A stretch of DNA of 64,000 nucleotides from Chlorops oryzae. Taxonomy: Eukaryota > Arthropoda > Insecta > Diptera > Chloropidae. The notes beneath the pieces were generated by a model. That model saw nothing but the letters and a program-made list of their open reading frames with translations, was not told the DNA's origin and did not search any database. The DNA is taken from assembly GCA_020466095.1 (NCBI GenBank), contig CM035808.1, positions 76,727,026 through 76,791,025 of the forward strand, given 5' to 3'. The position numbers and the translations under genes were made by a program. Of this stretch, positions 34,530 through 44,530 are shown piece after piece (position 1 is the first letter of the stretch; each line of letters opens with the position of its first letter).

Positions 34530-34940
34530 GTTAGGATCTACTAAGGATCCTTATAAAAAAATATTTTCAGCGGACCCAACTAGTCCGCTTCCACTAAAAG
34601 AATTCAACAACAATTTAATAAACGTTATAATTTATTCCATCGATATCGACGGCTCCTGGAATTAGACTGCTTAACATGTAAAGTCAAACTTAACAGCTAA
34701 CTTAACCTAATGTTGCTGCGTCGGCGTTTCCCACGGCTCCCGGATGCGCGTGCAAGTAATCAAACGCAGGCTCAGCAATCACGTTGTGCATGCACTTGAG
34801 TTTTAGGAAGGTGCAACGTGATCGAATCGGTTGTGCAATAGCGGTGAATGACCGAATTGGAATTGATTGTGAAATAGCGAAGAATATCAAAAAGAAGTTG
34901 GCGAGAATGGTTGCGTAACACCATAGCCAAGTGCTTAACT
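34529..34940 (-). repeat. Errantivirus 5' LTR
   Basis: 412 bp, about 2% different from the 3' LTR by eye. The outer end CTTAACT abuts the (TA)n tract. Confidence 0.92.
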
Positions 34941-34966
34941 TATATATATATATATATATATATATA

Positions 34967-35537
34967 TTAGCCCAGTTCGATTTGTAGGAAGTGAAAAAAT
35001 TCGACAATTTCCCTATGATTTCCGTTTTCTATGGGTTATTTCAAGAAAATTTGCCCAAGGAACCATACCTCTATCGTTAAAATCGAGTCCCCTGATTTTT
35101 GATTGAAGATTTTATTCCCAAATTGACGTTTGTTTGAAATTTTACCTACACGTTCACATCCATAACTCAAAAACTATCGATCAGATCTAATCGCCACTAG
35201 GCGCGTTGGAAAGGTGAGCTCATTCTGATCAATTTACAACCAAAAATCTCCAACATTGGTCCAACGGTTCAAAAGTTACGGGCATTTTTGTCAAAATTTT
35301 GGACTATTTTTCCATCTTTTTCATGATTTCGTCCAAGAATATTACTTTCATGGCCATATTTTAGGCTCAATCCACTATTTCATTCAATTTACAATTCAAA
35401 ACGAAGAGTTTAAGCCCAAATTTATCGAATTTGGTTGATTATTTGATTTTTTTTTTTTTTTTTTTTTTCTACAAAAATTCAAATTAAGAGATATTAAAGT
35501 ATTTATCAAACTATAATCAAAAAAAAAAACAATTTGA
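34967..35537 (+). repeat. TE-D left terminal inverted repeat
   Basis: About 570 bp, ending at AATTTGA. Differs from the right arm mainly in the outermost 40 bp and in a T-tract near 35450. Confidence 0.88.
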
Positions 35538-36256
35538 ACGAAATATAACGTATTTTTTTCAAAATAATACTCTTTATCGACATAAGTGTATAATATACAC
35601 TGTATATCGACATGTGTTACAGATTACAAGCAACGCCACCATGCTTGACATATGTGAGATCATACTTTATTGTTTACATCTCAATATAGGGACTGGATAT
35701 CGGTGTAAAATGTCTTATTCCTATTGGGACGATTGAAATGGCTACCCTCTAGGAAGTATGGGATCAATTTTCTAAAAGCCACCAGTGCTTTACTAGAAAC
35801 TTAAGAACTAGTGCAAATGGGGGTGGAATTGCGTATGAAGCATAGACTTGTAAAACAAAAAAATATTAATTTAAAACTTTTGTTTTACAAATAATGCTTC
35901 ATTTTTCGCCAGCCCATGGAAAAATGGTCCTTTTTTACACTAAAAAAATGTTTTACAAATAAAAAAGTTTTGTTTTACAAATAATTTTCCTTTTTAAAAT
36001 AAATAAAAAAAAAAACCAAAAAATTGCCTTTTTATACTATAAATAGAACTAGTGTTTTACTATACCCAATATACCCAATTGGTTCTTACAGTACTAGAAA
36101 AGCGGTAGTTCTGCACTACGACTGGTGATTTGCCGTCATCACGCAATGTTAATTTTCTACAGAGGAATGCATTGACAGGGGTATAAGAAAGAACTAGTAC
36201 TGGTGGAGTTGGCACTAGTAAAACGCTATAGTTTAACTACTCGGATTTCCTGCAGG
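35538..36256. other. TE-D 5' non-coding region
   Basis: Between the left arm and the hairpin upstream of the gene. Contains repeated TTTGTTTTACAAATAA and related motifs (about 35870-35990). Presumably promoter-proximal sequence of the transposase gene; no gene seen. Confidence 0.4.
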
Positions 36257-36412
36257 GTATTTTTCATATATGCACCAATACATACATTGTCACACACTGG
36301 CATCGTCTCTGTTGTGTTTAATGTTTGTGAGTTTCGCGCTCAACAATGTGCTCAATACATTCAGACGATGCCAGTGTGTGACAATGTATGTATTGGTGCA
36401 TATATGAAAAAT
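36257..36412. repeat. 51-bp inverted repeat upstream of TE-D gene
   Basis: Arms 36257-36308 and 36362-36412 are reverse complements (CATATATGCACCAATACATA against TATGTATTGGTGCATATATG) around a 53-nt loop. They lie 208 bp before the start codon. Could be a nested short MITE or a transcribed hairpin. Confidence 0.85.
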
Positions 36413-36526
36413 AGCATATAATATTGCTGTGTATGCTAGTTTTGTTTGAGCGTCATTTCAGTGAAGTGTTACTTGAAATAACTAACAAATAATCAAACTA
36501 TTTTGAAATTTAGAAAAGATTTAAAG

Positions 36527-36606
36527 GTAAGTGTAAAAACATTACTAACTATTATAGTTAATAGTTATATTATTATTCTATGAAAAACAAATTTAATTAT
36601 TTTAGT
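36527..36606 (+). other. Candidate 5' UTR intron of TE-D gene
   Basis: GTAAGT donor at 36527 after TTTAAAG and a TATTTTAG acceptor ending at 36606, 13 nt before the start codon. It is 80 nt, a usual fly intron size. Predicted from splice consensus only. Confidence 0.6.
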
Positions 36607-36619
36607 GACGGTTTAAAAA

Positions 36620-38880
36620 ATGGATTCAGAGCCTGGTTCATCGCAAGATACAACAGATACCCAACGCAGTAGTTTGCAACATTTGGTCTCTCATGATGTT
36701 TTTTCTTTTGGCGTGGCTTGCGAATTACCTGAAATTAATCTGTCAACTAAACGAGATATATTGAAGTATTATTTTTTCTTGGCCGAACGTTTAAAAGCCC
36801 AAAGCAAAATGTTTTCGTATAAAACATTTACTCCCCAAGTAGCAGACAGATTGTTCCAAATTTGGAGTCAACTTAATATTGAACTTATACTCAAAGGTAG
36901 CATCATTAGGAAATTGAATAATTTGCTTGACGCATATTATAATGCAAATAAACAACGAGTAAAAAACGCAACACAATACAAAAAATTCGTAGAATCAACA
37001 AACGAATTATTCAACGTTGGAAAATGTAAATGCAACTTGAAAGAAAACGACTGCTCATGTGGATTAATCCCAGAAAACTTAAAAGATTTCATGCGCGATC
37101 AATATAATGACAGAATACAAAAGATAGCGGAACACGATAGTGGAAGTGAAGAGACGATACCGACGACTATACCAACAATCCCAGTGAGCAACGATCCAAC
37201 ATACGAAGCAGATTATGACGAAATGGAAGTTGATGTGAGAGCAGGTTCAGAATTAGTTCTACCACCACAAACATACACACCCAGATATAATACTAAAAAC
37301 TATGCAATGATGTGTGACAGATTTGGTGTGCATGATAGAATGGGATCAGCATTGGCAACAGCTCTGATGGAAGACCTGGGCATAAAAGATGCTCATGGCA
37401 ATCTTGTCATCATGGATAAAAGTAAACTTCGTAGAGAAAGAGAAAAATGGAGACAAGACGCACTTCGTAAGCGGTATGATGGCTCAAATTTGATATCATT
37501 TTCATTCGACGGCAGGAAAAATGATGCTCTAACTTTAGAAAAAATTGATGAGAAGTTGCATCCAAGGATGGTTAAAGAACCTCATCTAGTTGTTTTGAGG
37601 GAACCAAATTCTCAATTGATAGGCTACACAAAAGTAGAAAGTGAAACTGCGGAAAGCAAAGTCAACAAATTGATCGAATTCTTCCAAGAAAAACAACTGT
37701 CTCTCGATTCATTAATTGCCATATGCTCTGATGGTGAACCAACAAATACTGGCGTACAGGGTGGAATTTTGCGACTATTCGAAAAACAGTTAAAGAGACC
37801 ACTGCACTGGTTTGTGTGTCTTCTGCACTTTAACGAGCTTCCGTTTAGACATTTGTTTGACACTTTAGACAAATCAACCACCACTGGACCACGATCAACT
37901 ACCGGAAAGTTGAGCTCAAAAATTGCTGATTGTGAAAAGCTTGCGGTATGTAATTTTTATAGCTTATTCTATACCATTTTCCATTCTATTTATTAGCTTT
38001 TATGTTTTATTTTCAGGTGGTAACCGATTTTGAGCAAATCGCTTTGGAAAATATGCCTCCTGGTGAAATAAATGTAAATGAACTATCTACCGATGCGAAA
38101 TACTTATACCAAATGGCCCGTGCGATTTCTAATGGTGAGATTCCGGCGGATTTATCCAACAAAAAACCAGGAGGAATTGCACATTCTCGTTGGCTCACCA
38201 AGGCCAATAGACTATTGCGGTTGTATGTGACAACTAATAATCCATCTCAAAATTTAAAAATTCTGGCTAACTATATAATAAAAGTATACACGCCAATGTA
38301 TTTCAATGTTAAGTATTATAGCTCTGCCGTATACGGTAGTACATTACTTTTTAAATTTATTACTTGGACACGATTTTTACCACCGAATTTACTTCAAGTT
38401 GTAGATAGAGTAATTCAAGATAATGCATATTTTTCACACTCAGAAAATATCTTGCTATCTATGTTGTTTGATGATAGAATGGAAAAACGAAACATTGCTA
38501 TAAAGAAGATTTTACATTACCGAAGAGATATTGTCGACCCAACGGAACTTAGGGTTTATAAAAAACCTCTTATAAACTTTAATTGTACGGAATATACAAA
38601 TATGATTGATTTAAATGACGATACCATTTTATTCGAACCACCGTTTACACAAAGTTATTCGTATGAACATTTGGAGGGATATTTAAATTACGACGTGCCA
38701 CCGTTCGATGATCCACAAATTCCTTTACACATCCAAGGAACGGAAAGACATGTCCAATTGCTGGCTGCCACTGCTAAACGAGTTTCAGGAAAGAATGTAG
38801 AAGGCGCTATGGCGGCGACATTAGAGAGCCGTACGAAAACACCCAGACTTGAAAGCAAACAAGACTTTCAGAAAAAATAA
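36620..38880 (+). CDS. TE-D transposase-like protein, two coding exons, intact
   Basis: Exon 1 is 36620-37945 (442 codons) and exon 2 is 38017-38880 (287 codons). The intron 37946-38016 (GTATGT to TTTTCAG, 71 nt) splices in frame, giving 729 residues without a stop. The N-terminus has a Cys cluster (CKCNLKENDCSCG, residues 136-148), followed by an acidic linker. RNase H-like landmarks are SFDGRKND (D297), ICSDGEPTNTG (D371), a C-x2-H motif in HWFVCLLHFNELPFRHLF (C400, H403) and HSRWLTKANR (R500, W501). This D, D, CxxH, RW order resembles hAT transposases. The C-terminal part has TERHVQLLAATAKRVSG and a final ESRTKTPRLESKQ. I know homologs as unnamed proteins in arthropods. The start is the first ATG after the 5' intron. 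Role as transposase is inferred from the element structure. Confidence 0.85.
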
Positions 38881-38912
38881 TGTTTTTTTTCACATTTTGT
38901 CTTTTACTACAC

Positions 38913-39469
38913 TCAAATTGATTTTTTTTGATTATAGTTTGATAAATACTTTAATATCTCTTAATTTGAATTTTTGTAGAAAAAAATAAAATAAAAAAAA
39001 ATCAAATAATCAACCGAATTCGATAAATTTGGGCTTAAACTCTTCGTTTTGAATTGTAAATTGAATGAAATAGTGGATTGAGCCTAAAATATGGCCATGA
39101 AAGTAATATTCTTGGACGAAATCATGAAAAAGATGGAAAAATAGTCCAAAATTTTGACAAAAATGCCCGTAACTTTTGAACCGTTGGACCAATGTTGGAG
39201 ATTTTTGGTTGTAAATTGATCAGAATGAGCTCACCTTTCCAACGCGCCTAGTGGCGATTAGATCTGATCGATAGTTTTTGAGTTATGGATGTGAACGTGT
39301 AGGTAAAATTTCAAACAAACGTCAATTTGGGAATAAAATCTTCAATCAAAAATCAGGGGACTCGATTTTAACGATAGAGGTATGGTTCCTTGGGCAAATT
39401 TTCTTGAAATAACCCATAGAAAACGGAAATCATAGGGAAATTGTCGAAAAATAAATCGACCCGCCCTAA
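38913..39469 (-). repeat. TE-D right terminal inverted repeat
   Basis: Reverse complement of the left arm, starting 33 bp after the stop codon, so transcript termination probably occurs inside it. Confidence 0.88.
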
Positions 39470-39640
39470 TATATATATATATAATTTCATTTCAAGGAAT
39501 TCGGATAGCGATTTGGAGCAGTACGTTTCCGTTGCGATACTCGATGTTGCTTGGGTGATGTCTGCTCCAGGATCTGTGATATTGCTTTCCGGTTCCTGGG
39601 TGTTCCACAATTACTTCGGTCACTATACTCCTTTCCCTTC

Positions 39641-40160
39641 TTAAATTTTTTCCAGTGGTTCATTACGATTCCTTTCTAGATTAATAGCATTAACATCACT
39701 ACTTGCTGAGTTCGTATCGATTCCGATTCTTAAGACTCCCATTTCCTTAGCCAGCACTTCATTTCTTCCAACCTTGATTCTTGCTGTAAACATTCCCATG
39801 AACTTTAACGAATGCCCACCATACGCACGCAAATTAACATCGACTTCATTCTGTTTGTGTGTTGTTACAATTTCTTTTCCCTTGAGCTCCAGCCATGACA
39901 GTTTTTCAACGGTATTATATCGAACACCTGAATCCACAATCACTTCGACGTCGACGCCACTGATTGTTCCCCAAATTCGGTTCCCTCTATCATTTGAGTC
40001 GATGCAAAAAATTACTTCGTATTCTTTTTCGGTGCTCTTGTATTGAAACTTCGGCTTAGTTTCCACCATTCGAACAGCTTCTCTTTCCAAGCCATCAATC
40101 GGTTTGATATCCTTCCAGCCGCTTACCTCTCTATTACCAACGTATCGACTTCGCTTTTCG
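39641..40160 (-). pseudogene. Mag-like element: gag end and protease
   Basis: Minus-strand frame. The piece just after the solo LTR reads CCFRLKSEKRSRYVGN, then the open part from 40090: EYEVIFCIDSNDRGNRIWGT, EVIVDSGVRYNTV (retropepsin DSG with Val where Ala/Thr is usual), FTARIKVGRNEV and VNAINLERNRNEPLEKI at the protease/RT boundary. A stop follows at 39641 and RT does not. Some further gag-pol-like sequence to 39480 could not be identified. Confidence 0.7.
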
Positions 40161-40183
40161 CTTTTAAGCCGAAAACAACATGG

Positions 40184-41049
40184 TGTTGTGAGTCGTACTA
40201 AACATAACTAACGTCACGTCACACTCCAACGTCACACTATCAGCTCTAAGCGGTAAAAGTGACAAAACATATAAAAACAATTTAATCGCAGCAGAGGAGT
40301 TCGACGACACAGCACCAAGCTCGAAATCCGATACCCTTCAGCAAGAACAACAACAACATTAGAACTCGACTACTGAGAACAATTACGTAAACAAGCATAC
40401 CGATCGCCGGTACCGAAACTTGGCACAACGCCGATCAGAGGAAAACGCAAGCGGGGGAAAAGACGAAAGACCACGAGCAAGCAAGTCAGCAATAAGCAAC
40501 GGCATAAGCTGTTCAACGTCTTTAAAGGCAGACCTACGTCAACAATAGAAACACAGCAATAAAGCTATTGGCAACAACAACAACAGGCGATCGAGAAGGG
40601 CAATCAACGCAACGTACGCAAGAAGTTACAAGCCGGTCAACAGAAAAACAAGAGCCAGGTGCAACAACAACAAGTGCAACGTATGCACACCGGCAGGGAA
40701 AGTTCGAAGTCATACTTATAAAATCAATTAATATCCAATATTGCTAGATCGGCAATATTGATCTATTTAAGCGGAGCTTCGATCTACGGAAGAGGACTTG
40801 CAGTTTGGAATCGAAAGTCTAATCAGATCTCAACTTTGTCGCTCCTACTTACGAGCCAGGACGACAAAGTGTGGATCTCAGTGTAGCTAGAGAATTAGGG
40901 CAGTAAAGTTAGCTAGAGTGGAACCTGTAAACATCATTAAAAGACTTTAATAAAAGAAACACCTATTGAAAAGGAGTAAAGAGTGTTTTATTCAACGGAA
41001 TCCTTTGTTGGCGCTTTACCAGAGGTCATCCTCCCCAGTACACACAACA
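40184..41049 (+). mobile_element. Solo LTR in Mag-like gag
   Basis: About 866 bp, TGTTGTGAGTCGTAC to CAGTACACACAACA, with CATG present on both sides (40179-40182, 41048-41051). Removing it restores gag similarity across the junction (GHKAC then CFRLK), which confirms an insertion. It contains CAATATTGCTAGATCGGCAA and CAGATCTCAACTTTG, shared with the LTR at 51720-52403. Superfamily uncertain, possibly BEL/Pao. Confidence 0.75.
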
Positions 41050-41059
41050 TGCTTTGTGA

Positions 41060-41940
41060 CCTTTTAACCCAGAACGACCACAAGAAATTCCACAATCGTA
41101 GCTTCTTTTCCACTAAACATTTAGACCCCTCGCAGGCTCGTGTTTCTTCTCGATCTTACATTCGTTCTCATTCTTTTGTAAATGGCCGTCGGACACCACT
41201 GAATTTATGTGCCCTTTCCTTTGTAAAAGTCTTTTGTTGATTGGACACCGCTTCAAAAATTCTTGCCATTTGAACGATTTGTGCTAACTTCTTATAGCCA
41301 CGTTCCAGTATATTAGCTGTAGGAGATCCGAATGGCAACTGCAAATGATCTGGGCACGCATATTTTCATCTAACTGCTATCCAAAATCACAGCGATCGGC
41401 TTGCTCGCGTAACCGCACCAAAAACATATCAATTCGTTCAGCCGGATTTTGCTTCATCATCCGAAATATATGTCTTTCGTGGGAAGTATTTTGTTTTGAC
41501 TCAAAAAACGCACCAAGCTTAGCAATTGCGCGTTCGTATTCGTCCTCTGGTTGGAACCTAACATAGCCAGACATCAATGGTCCTTTGCGCTCACTGCCAA
41601 CAACTTCTGCTTCTGGCAGCGCGCAATAAATTGTTTGGACCTTCTATCCGGCATAATGGAGCATGCAGTTTAATTTTGCTTGCCCTTCGTCCATCGAGTT
41701 TGCTTGGCAGAAAACTTCGAAGCCACGTTGCCATTTCTTCCACTCACCGCTACATTTGCCATCCGTCTTAAAACCAAACGGAGGAGGACCGTCTGTTCGT
41801 CCAGCTCGTTGCATGTCGTTTATCTTTTCAACACGTCTCCTTAAGTCCTTACAAAAATCCGTAACGAGGATTTCCGGAAGTCAGAAATCGTAAAAAATGA
41901 AATGAACGAATAAATAAAAATTTCTGACTCTCCAAATGTT
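41060..41940 (-). pseudogene. Mag-like gag, N-terminal and central part
   Basis: The clearest piece, 41577-41377, reads MMSGYVRFQPEDEYERAIAK, then HIFRMMKQNPAERIDMFLVR and LREQADRCDFG, a typical Gypsy capsid segment. A degenerate knuckle (CGISCGRSGLKGHKACC) is at about 41130-41080. The start region near 41900-41820 is broken. Several frames are needed, so it is dead. Confidence 0.7.
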
Positions 41941-42226
41941 CTATTTTATATTTAAAAAAAAAAAAACGCAGAACATAAACTTTTTCTCGGCCCGTCAAGG
42001 CAGACTTGGATTTTTTTTATATTTTCCAACTCATCACTATGTAGTACAAATAGCCTACACGACTTTTCATTGCTCCATCTCTCGAGCCAACAACTTCTTT
42101 TTCAATTAAACACTAACATACCATCTAAATCCGACCAAATTGCTTATTTGCAACTTAACGCTATCAACTCACACTCTAACGATCCGTTTCAATAGTCCTT
42201 TTACGAGTTCGTATTCTCGTCGCCAA
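41941..42226. other. Mag-like leader and primer-binding region
   Basis: Minus-strand leader between the 5' LTR and gag. Adjacent to the LTR (42226 down) it reads TTGGCGACGAGAATACGAAC, the likely primer-binding site. Otherwise AT-rich and non-coding. Confidence 0.5.
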
Positions 42227-42354
42227 TGTAATATCCCAGATATGTGCACGCACTGATTACTAAATGTATAATAATTATTTATTCGTTTATCTATATCCTA
42301 CAATAATGTCAAGCCAGCCTACTACATTCATAGGCAGTATTTCTAGATACTACA
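42227..42354 (-). repeat. Mag-like 5' LTR
   Basis: 128 bp, TGTAATATCC to TACTACA on the plus strand, followed by the CTATG target duplication. Confidence 0.87.
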
Positions 42355-42359
42355 CTATG

Positions 42360-42889
42360 TACTACGGTTTTAAAGGAAATTGACCGCAGATTCGGAAAAA
42401 ACTTAGAAAGACATGTCTAAATAGGACCTTTTTCATACCAAAATGGCTCCTAAATAAAAAAATAGTACTTTTTTTTTTAGAAGTTTTGACTTTGACTGTT
42501 TATAATTTTCCTCAACAGCTAAACTGTTAACGGAAAATTTAATTTTGTCTAGAAGCCCTAACAATTGTCTTTTGAACCCCATTACAACTTGTTTTCTACG
42601 ATAAACGATTATCGTGGTAGAATTTTTTTTTTCTGCACTTCCTGCTTTAAATCTTTAAGGCCCTACAACTCCTCAGGGGTGCATTTGTCCAAATCAAAAA
42701 TTTAAAAAAAACAAGTAAAGAAGCTTACATCGGCTATGCCGATTGCACACATACCTTTTTCTGAGCCTTAAATATGTTGAAACATTACCTTAACTAAAAT
42801 TCCTGCCGTTTTCGTTGTTGTAGCTACACATTATCTGCAGTTCGATCTAGCTTCACAAACTCGAAATTATATTTAAGTACAAATTTTTT
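42360..42889. repeat. Dispersed non-coding repeat next to satellite
   Basis: The block with GCAGATTCGGAAAAA and TTTTTCATACCAAAATGGCT (42375-42460) recurs at 53218-53290 and, inverted, at about 52533-52562. Further right, AAACAAGTAAAGAAGCTTAC and a short hairpin ATCGGCTATGCCGAT (42728-42742) precede the satellite. No gene. Confidence 0.55.
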
Positions 42890-44530
42890 GCGAATGGTGG
42901 GCATGGTCAAATTTGAACCGTTAGAGGACATTTTGTCTAGCTGCGAAACACTCAATGCAAAATAGTGAAAATCAAATTTTTGCGTATTTCGCGGATGGTG
43001 GTCTTGATCAAATTGTAACCATTAGAGGACATTTTTTTTCTAGCAGCGAAATACTCCATTCAAAATAGTGAAAATAAAATTTTTGCTATTTTCGCGAATG
43101 GTGGTCTCGATCAAATTGTAACCGTTAGAGGAAATTTTGTCTAGCAGCGAAATACTCAATTCAAAATAGTGAAAATCAATTTTTTGCGAATTTCGCGAAT
43201 GGTGGTCATGGTCAAATTTTAACCGTTAGAGAACATTTTGTCTAGTTGCGACATAATCAATTCAAAATAGTCAAAATAAAGTTTTTGCGAATTTTGCGAA
43301 TGGTGGGCATGGTAAAATTTTAACCGTTAGAGGACATTTTGTCTAGCAGCGAAATACTCAATTCAAAATAGTGAAAATAAAATTTTTCCGAATTTCGCGA
43401 ATGGTGGTCATGGTCAAAATTTAAGCGTTAGAGGACATTTTGTCTAGTTGCGATATACTCAATTCAATATAGTGAAAATCAAGTTTTTGCGTATTTCGCG
43501 AAAGATGGTCATAATCAAATTTTAACCGTTAGAGGACATTTTGTCTAGCAGCGAAATACTCAATTCAAAATAGTGAAAATAAAATTTTTGCGAATTTCGC
43601 GAATGGTGGTCTTGATCAAATTTTAACCATTAGACGACATTTTGTCTAGCAGCGAAATACTCAATTTAAAAAAGTGAAAATCAAATTTTTGCGAATTTCG
43701 CGAAAAATGGTCTTGATCAAATTTTAACCGTTAGAGGAAATTTTGTCTAGCAGCGAAATACTCAATTCAAAATAGTGAAAATCAAATTTTTGCGAATTTC
43801 GCGGATGGTAGTCATGGTCAAATTTTAACCGTTAGAGAACATTTTGTCTAGTTGCGACATAATCAATTCAAAATAGTGAAAATAAAGTTTTTGCGAATGG
43901 GGAGCATGGTAAAATTTTAACCGTTAGAGGACATTTTGTCTAGCAGCGAAATACTCAATTCAAAATAGTGAAAATAAAATTTTTCCGAATGTCGCGAATG
44001 GTGGTCATGGTCAAAATTTAAGCGTTAGACGACATTTTGTCTAGTTGCGATATACTCAATTCAATAAAGTGAAAATCAAGTTTTTGCGAATTTCGCGAAA
44101 GATGGTCATAATCAAATTTTAACCGTTAGAGGACATTTTGTCTAGCAGCGAAATACTCAATTCAAAATAGTGAAAATAAAATTTTTGCGAATTTCGCGAA
44201 TGGTGGTCTTGATCAAATTTGAACCATTAGACGACATTTTGTCTAGCAGCGAAATACTCAATTTAAAAAAGTGAAAATCAGATTTTTGCGAATTTCGCGA
44301 ATGGTGGTCTTGATCAAATTTTAACCGTTAAAGGACATTTTGTCTAGCAGCGAAATACTCACTTCAAAATAGTGAAAATCAAATTTTCGCGAATTTCGCG
44401 GATGGTAGTCATGGTGAAATTTTAACCGTTAGAGAACATTTTGTCTAGTTGCGACATAATCAATTCAAAATAGTGAAAATAAAGTTTTTGCGAATTTTGC
44501 GAATGGTGGTCATGGTAAAATTTTAACCAT
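42890..44530 (+). repeat. 100-bp satellite array with higher-order period of six
   Basis: About 16 monomers of about 100 bp, each with TTTTGTCTAGCAGCGAAATA or a variant, AATAGTGAAAAT, GCGAATTTCGCGAATGG and TTAACCGTTAGAGGACA. Monomers starting GTCTAGTTGCGACATAATC recur at about 43241, 43846 and 44445, and those starting TCTAGTTGCGATATACTC at about 43441 and 44040. Variants therefore repeat every six monomers (about 600 bp). Confidence 0.92.

Larger units (their letters stand above)
26662..34940 (-). mobile_element. Errantivirus (gypsy group), 8.3 kb, with env
   Basis: Minus-strand endogenous errantivirus. The LTRs are about 412 bp (26662-27075, 34529-34940), start AGTTAAG and end CTTAACT, and differ at only about eight sites. 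It is inserted in a TATA-rich tract, as expected for errantiviruses (TATA on both sides). Order on the minus strand: LTR, tRNA-Lys-type primer site, gag, pol, env, polypurine tract, LTR. All three genes carry disabling lesions, so it is an inactive insertion, although the close LTRs suggest it is fairly young. Confidence 0.92.
34967..39469. mobile_element. TE-D: 4.5 kb long-TIR DNA transposon, coding-intact
   Basis: The inverted arms run 34967-35537 and 38913-39469 (about 560 bp). The outer tips are TTAGCCCAGTTCGATTT and, inverted, TTAGGGCGGGTCGATTT. The arms are nearly identical: the same 60-residue dummy frame occurs at 35256-35438 (plus) and 39010-39192 (minus). It is inserted in a (TA)n tract, so the target duplication (TA or TATA) is ambiguous. 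One spliced plus-strand gene lies inside. It sits directly against the errantivirus, both using the same TA tract. Confidence 0.88.
26466..42354 (-). mobile_element. Mag-like Ty3/Gypsy element, nested host of other insertions
   Basis: Minus-strand LTR element flanked by CTATG (26461-26465 and 42355-42359). The LTRs are short (about 130 bp; 26466-26598 and 42227-42354), as in Mag-type elements. Next to the right LTR the minus strand reads TTGGCGACGAGAATACG, a plausible primer-binding site; next to the left LTR it reads AAAAGGGAG, a plausible polypurine tract. Gag and protease survive (41900-39641), but RT, RNase H and integrase are gone. (TA)n repeats stand in their place, now holding an errantivirus and TE-D. 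A solo LTR splits gag. Confidence 0.8.

Noticed and set aside
34702..35007. Minus-strand frames within the errantivirus LTRs (101 and 110 codons)
   Set aside because: They lie in LTR sequence present twice and run into (TA)n; no protein motifs.
36413..36465. TATA box and initiator for the TE-D gene (CATATAATA and TTTCAGT)
   Set aside because: Spacing is about 45 bp, longer than usual, and such motifs are frequent in AT-rich DNA. Not listed as a promoter.
35256..39192. A 60-residue protein repeated at 35256-35438 and 39010-39192
   Set aside because: Both copies are the same stretch of the TE-D inverted arms. The repetition reflects the arms, not a duplicated gene.
42890..44530. CRISPR-like array
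   Set aside because: The 100-bp units are contiguous with no unique spacers, and the rest of the sequence is an insect-type eukaryotic genome. It is a satellite.
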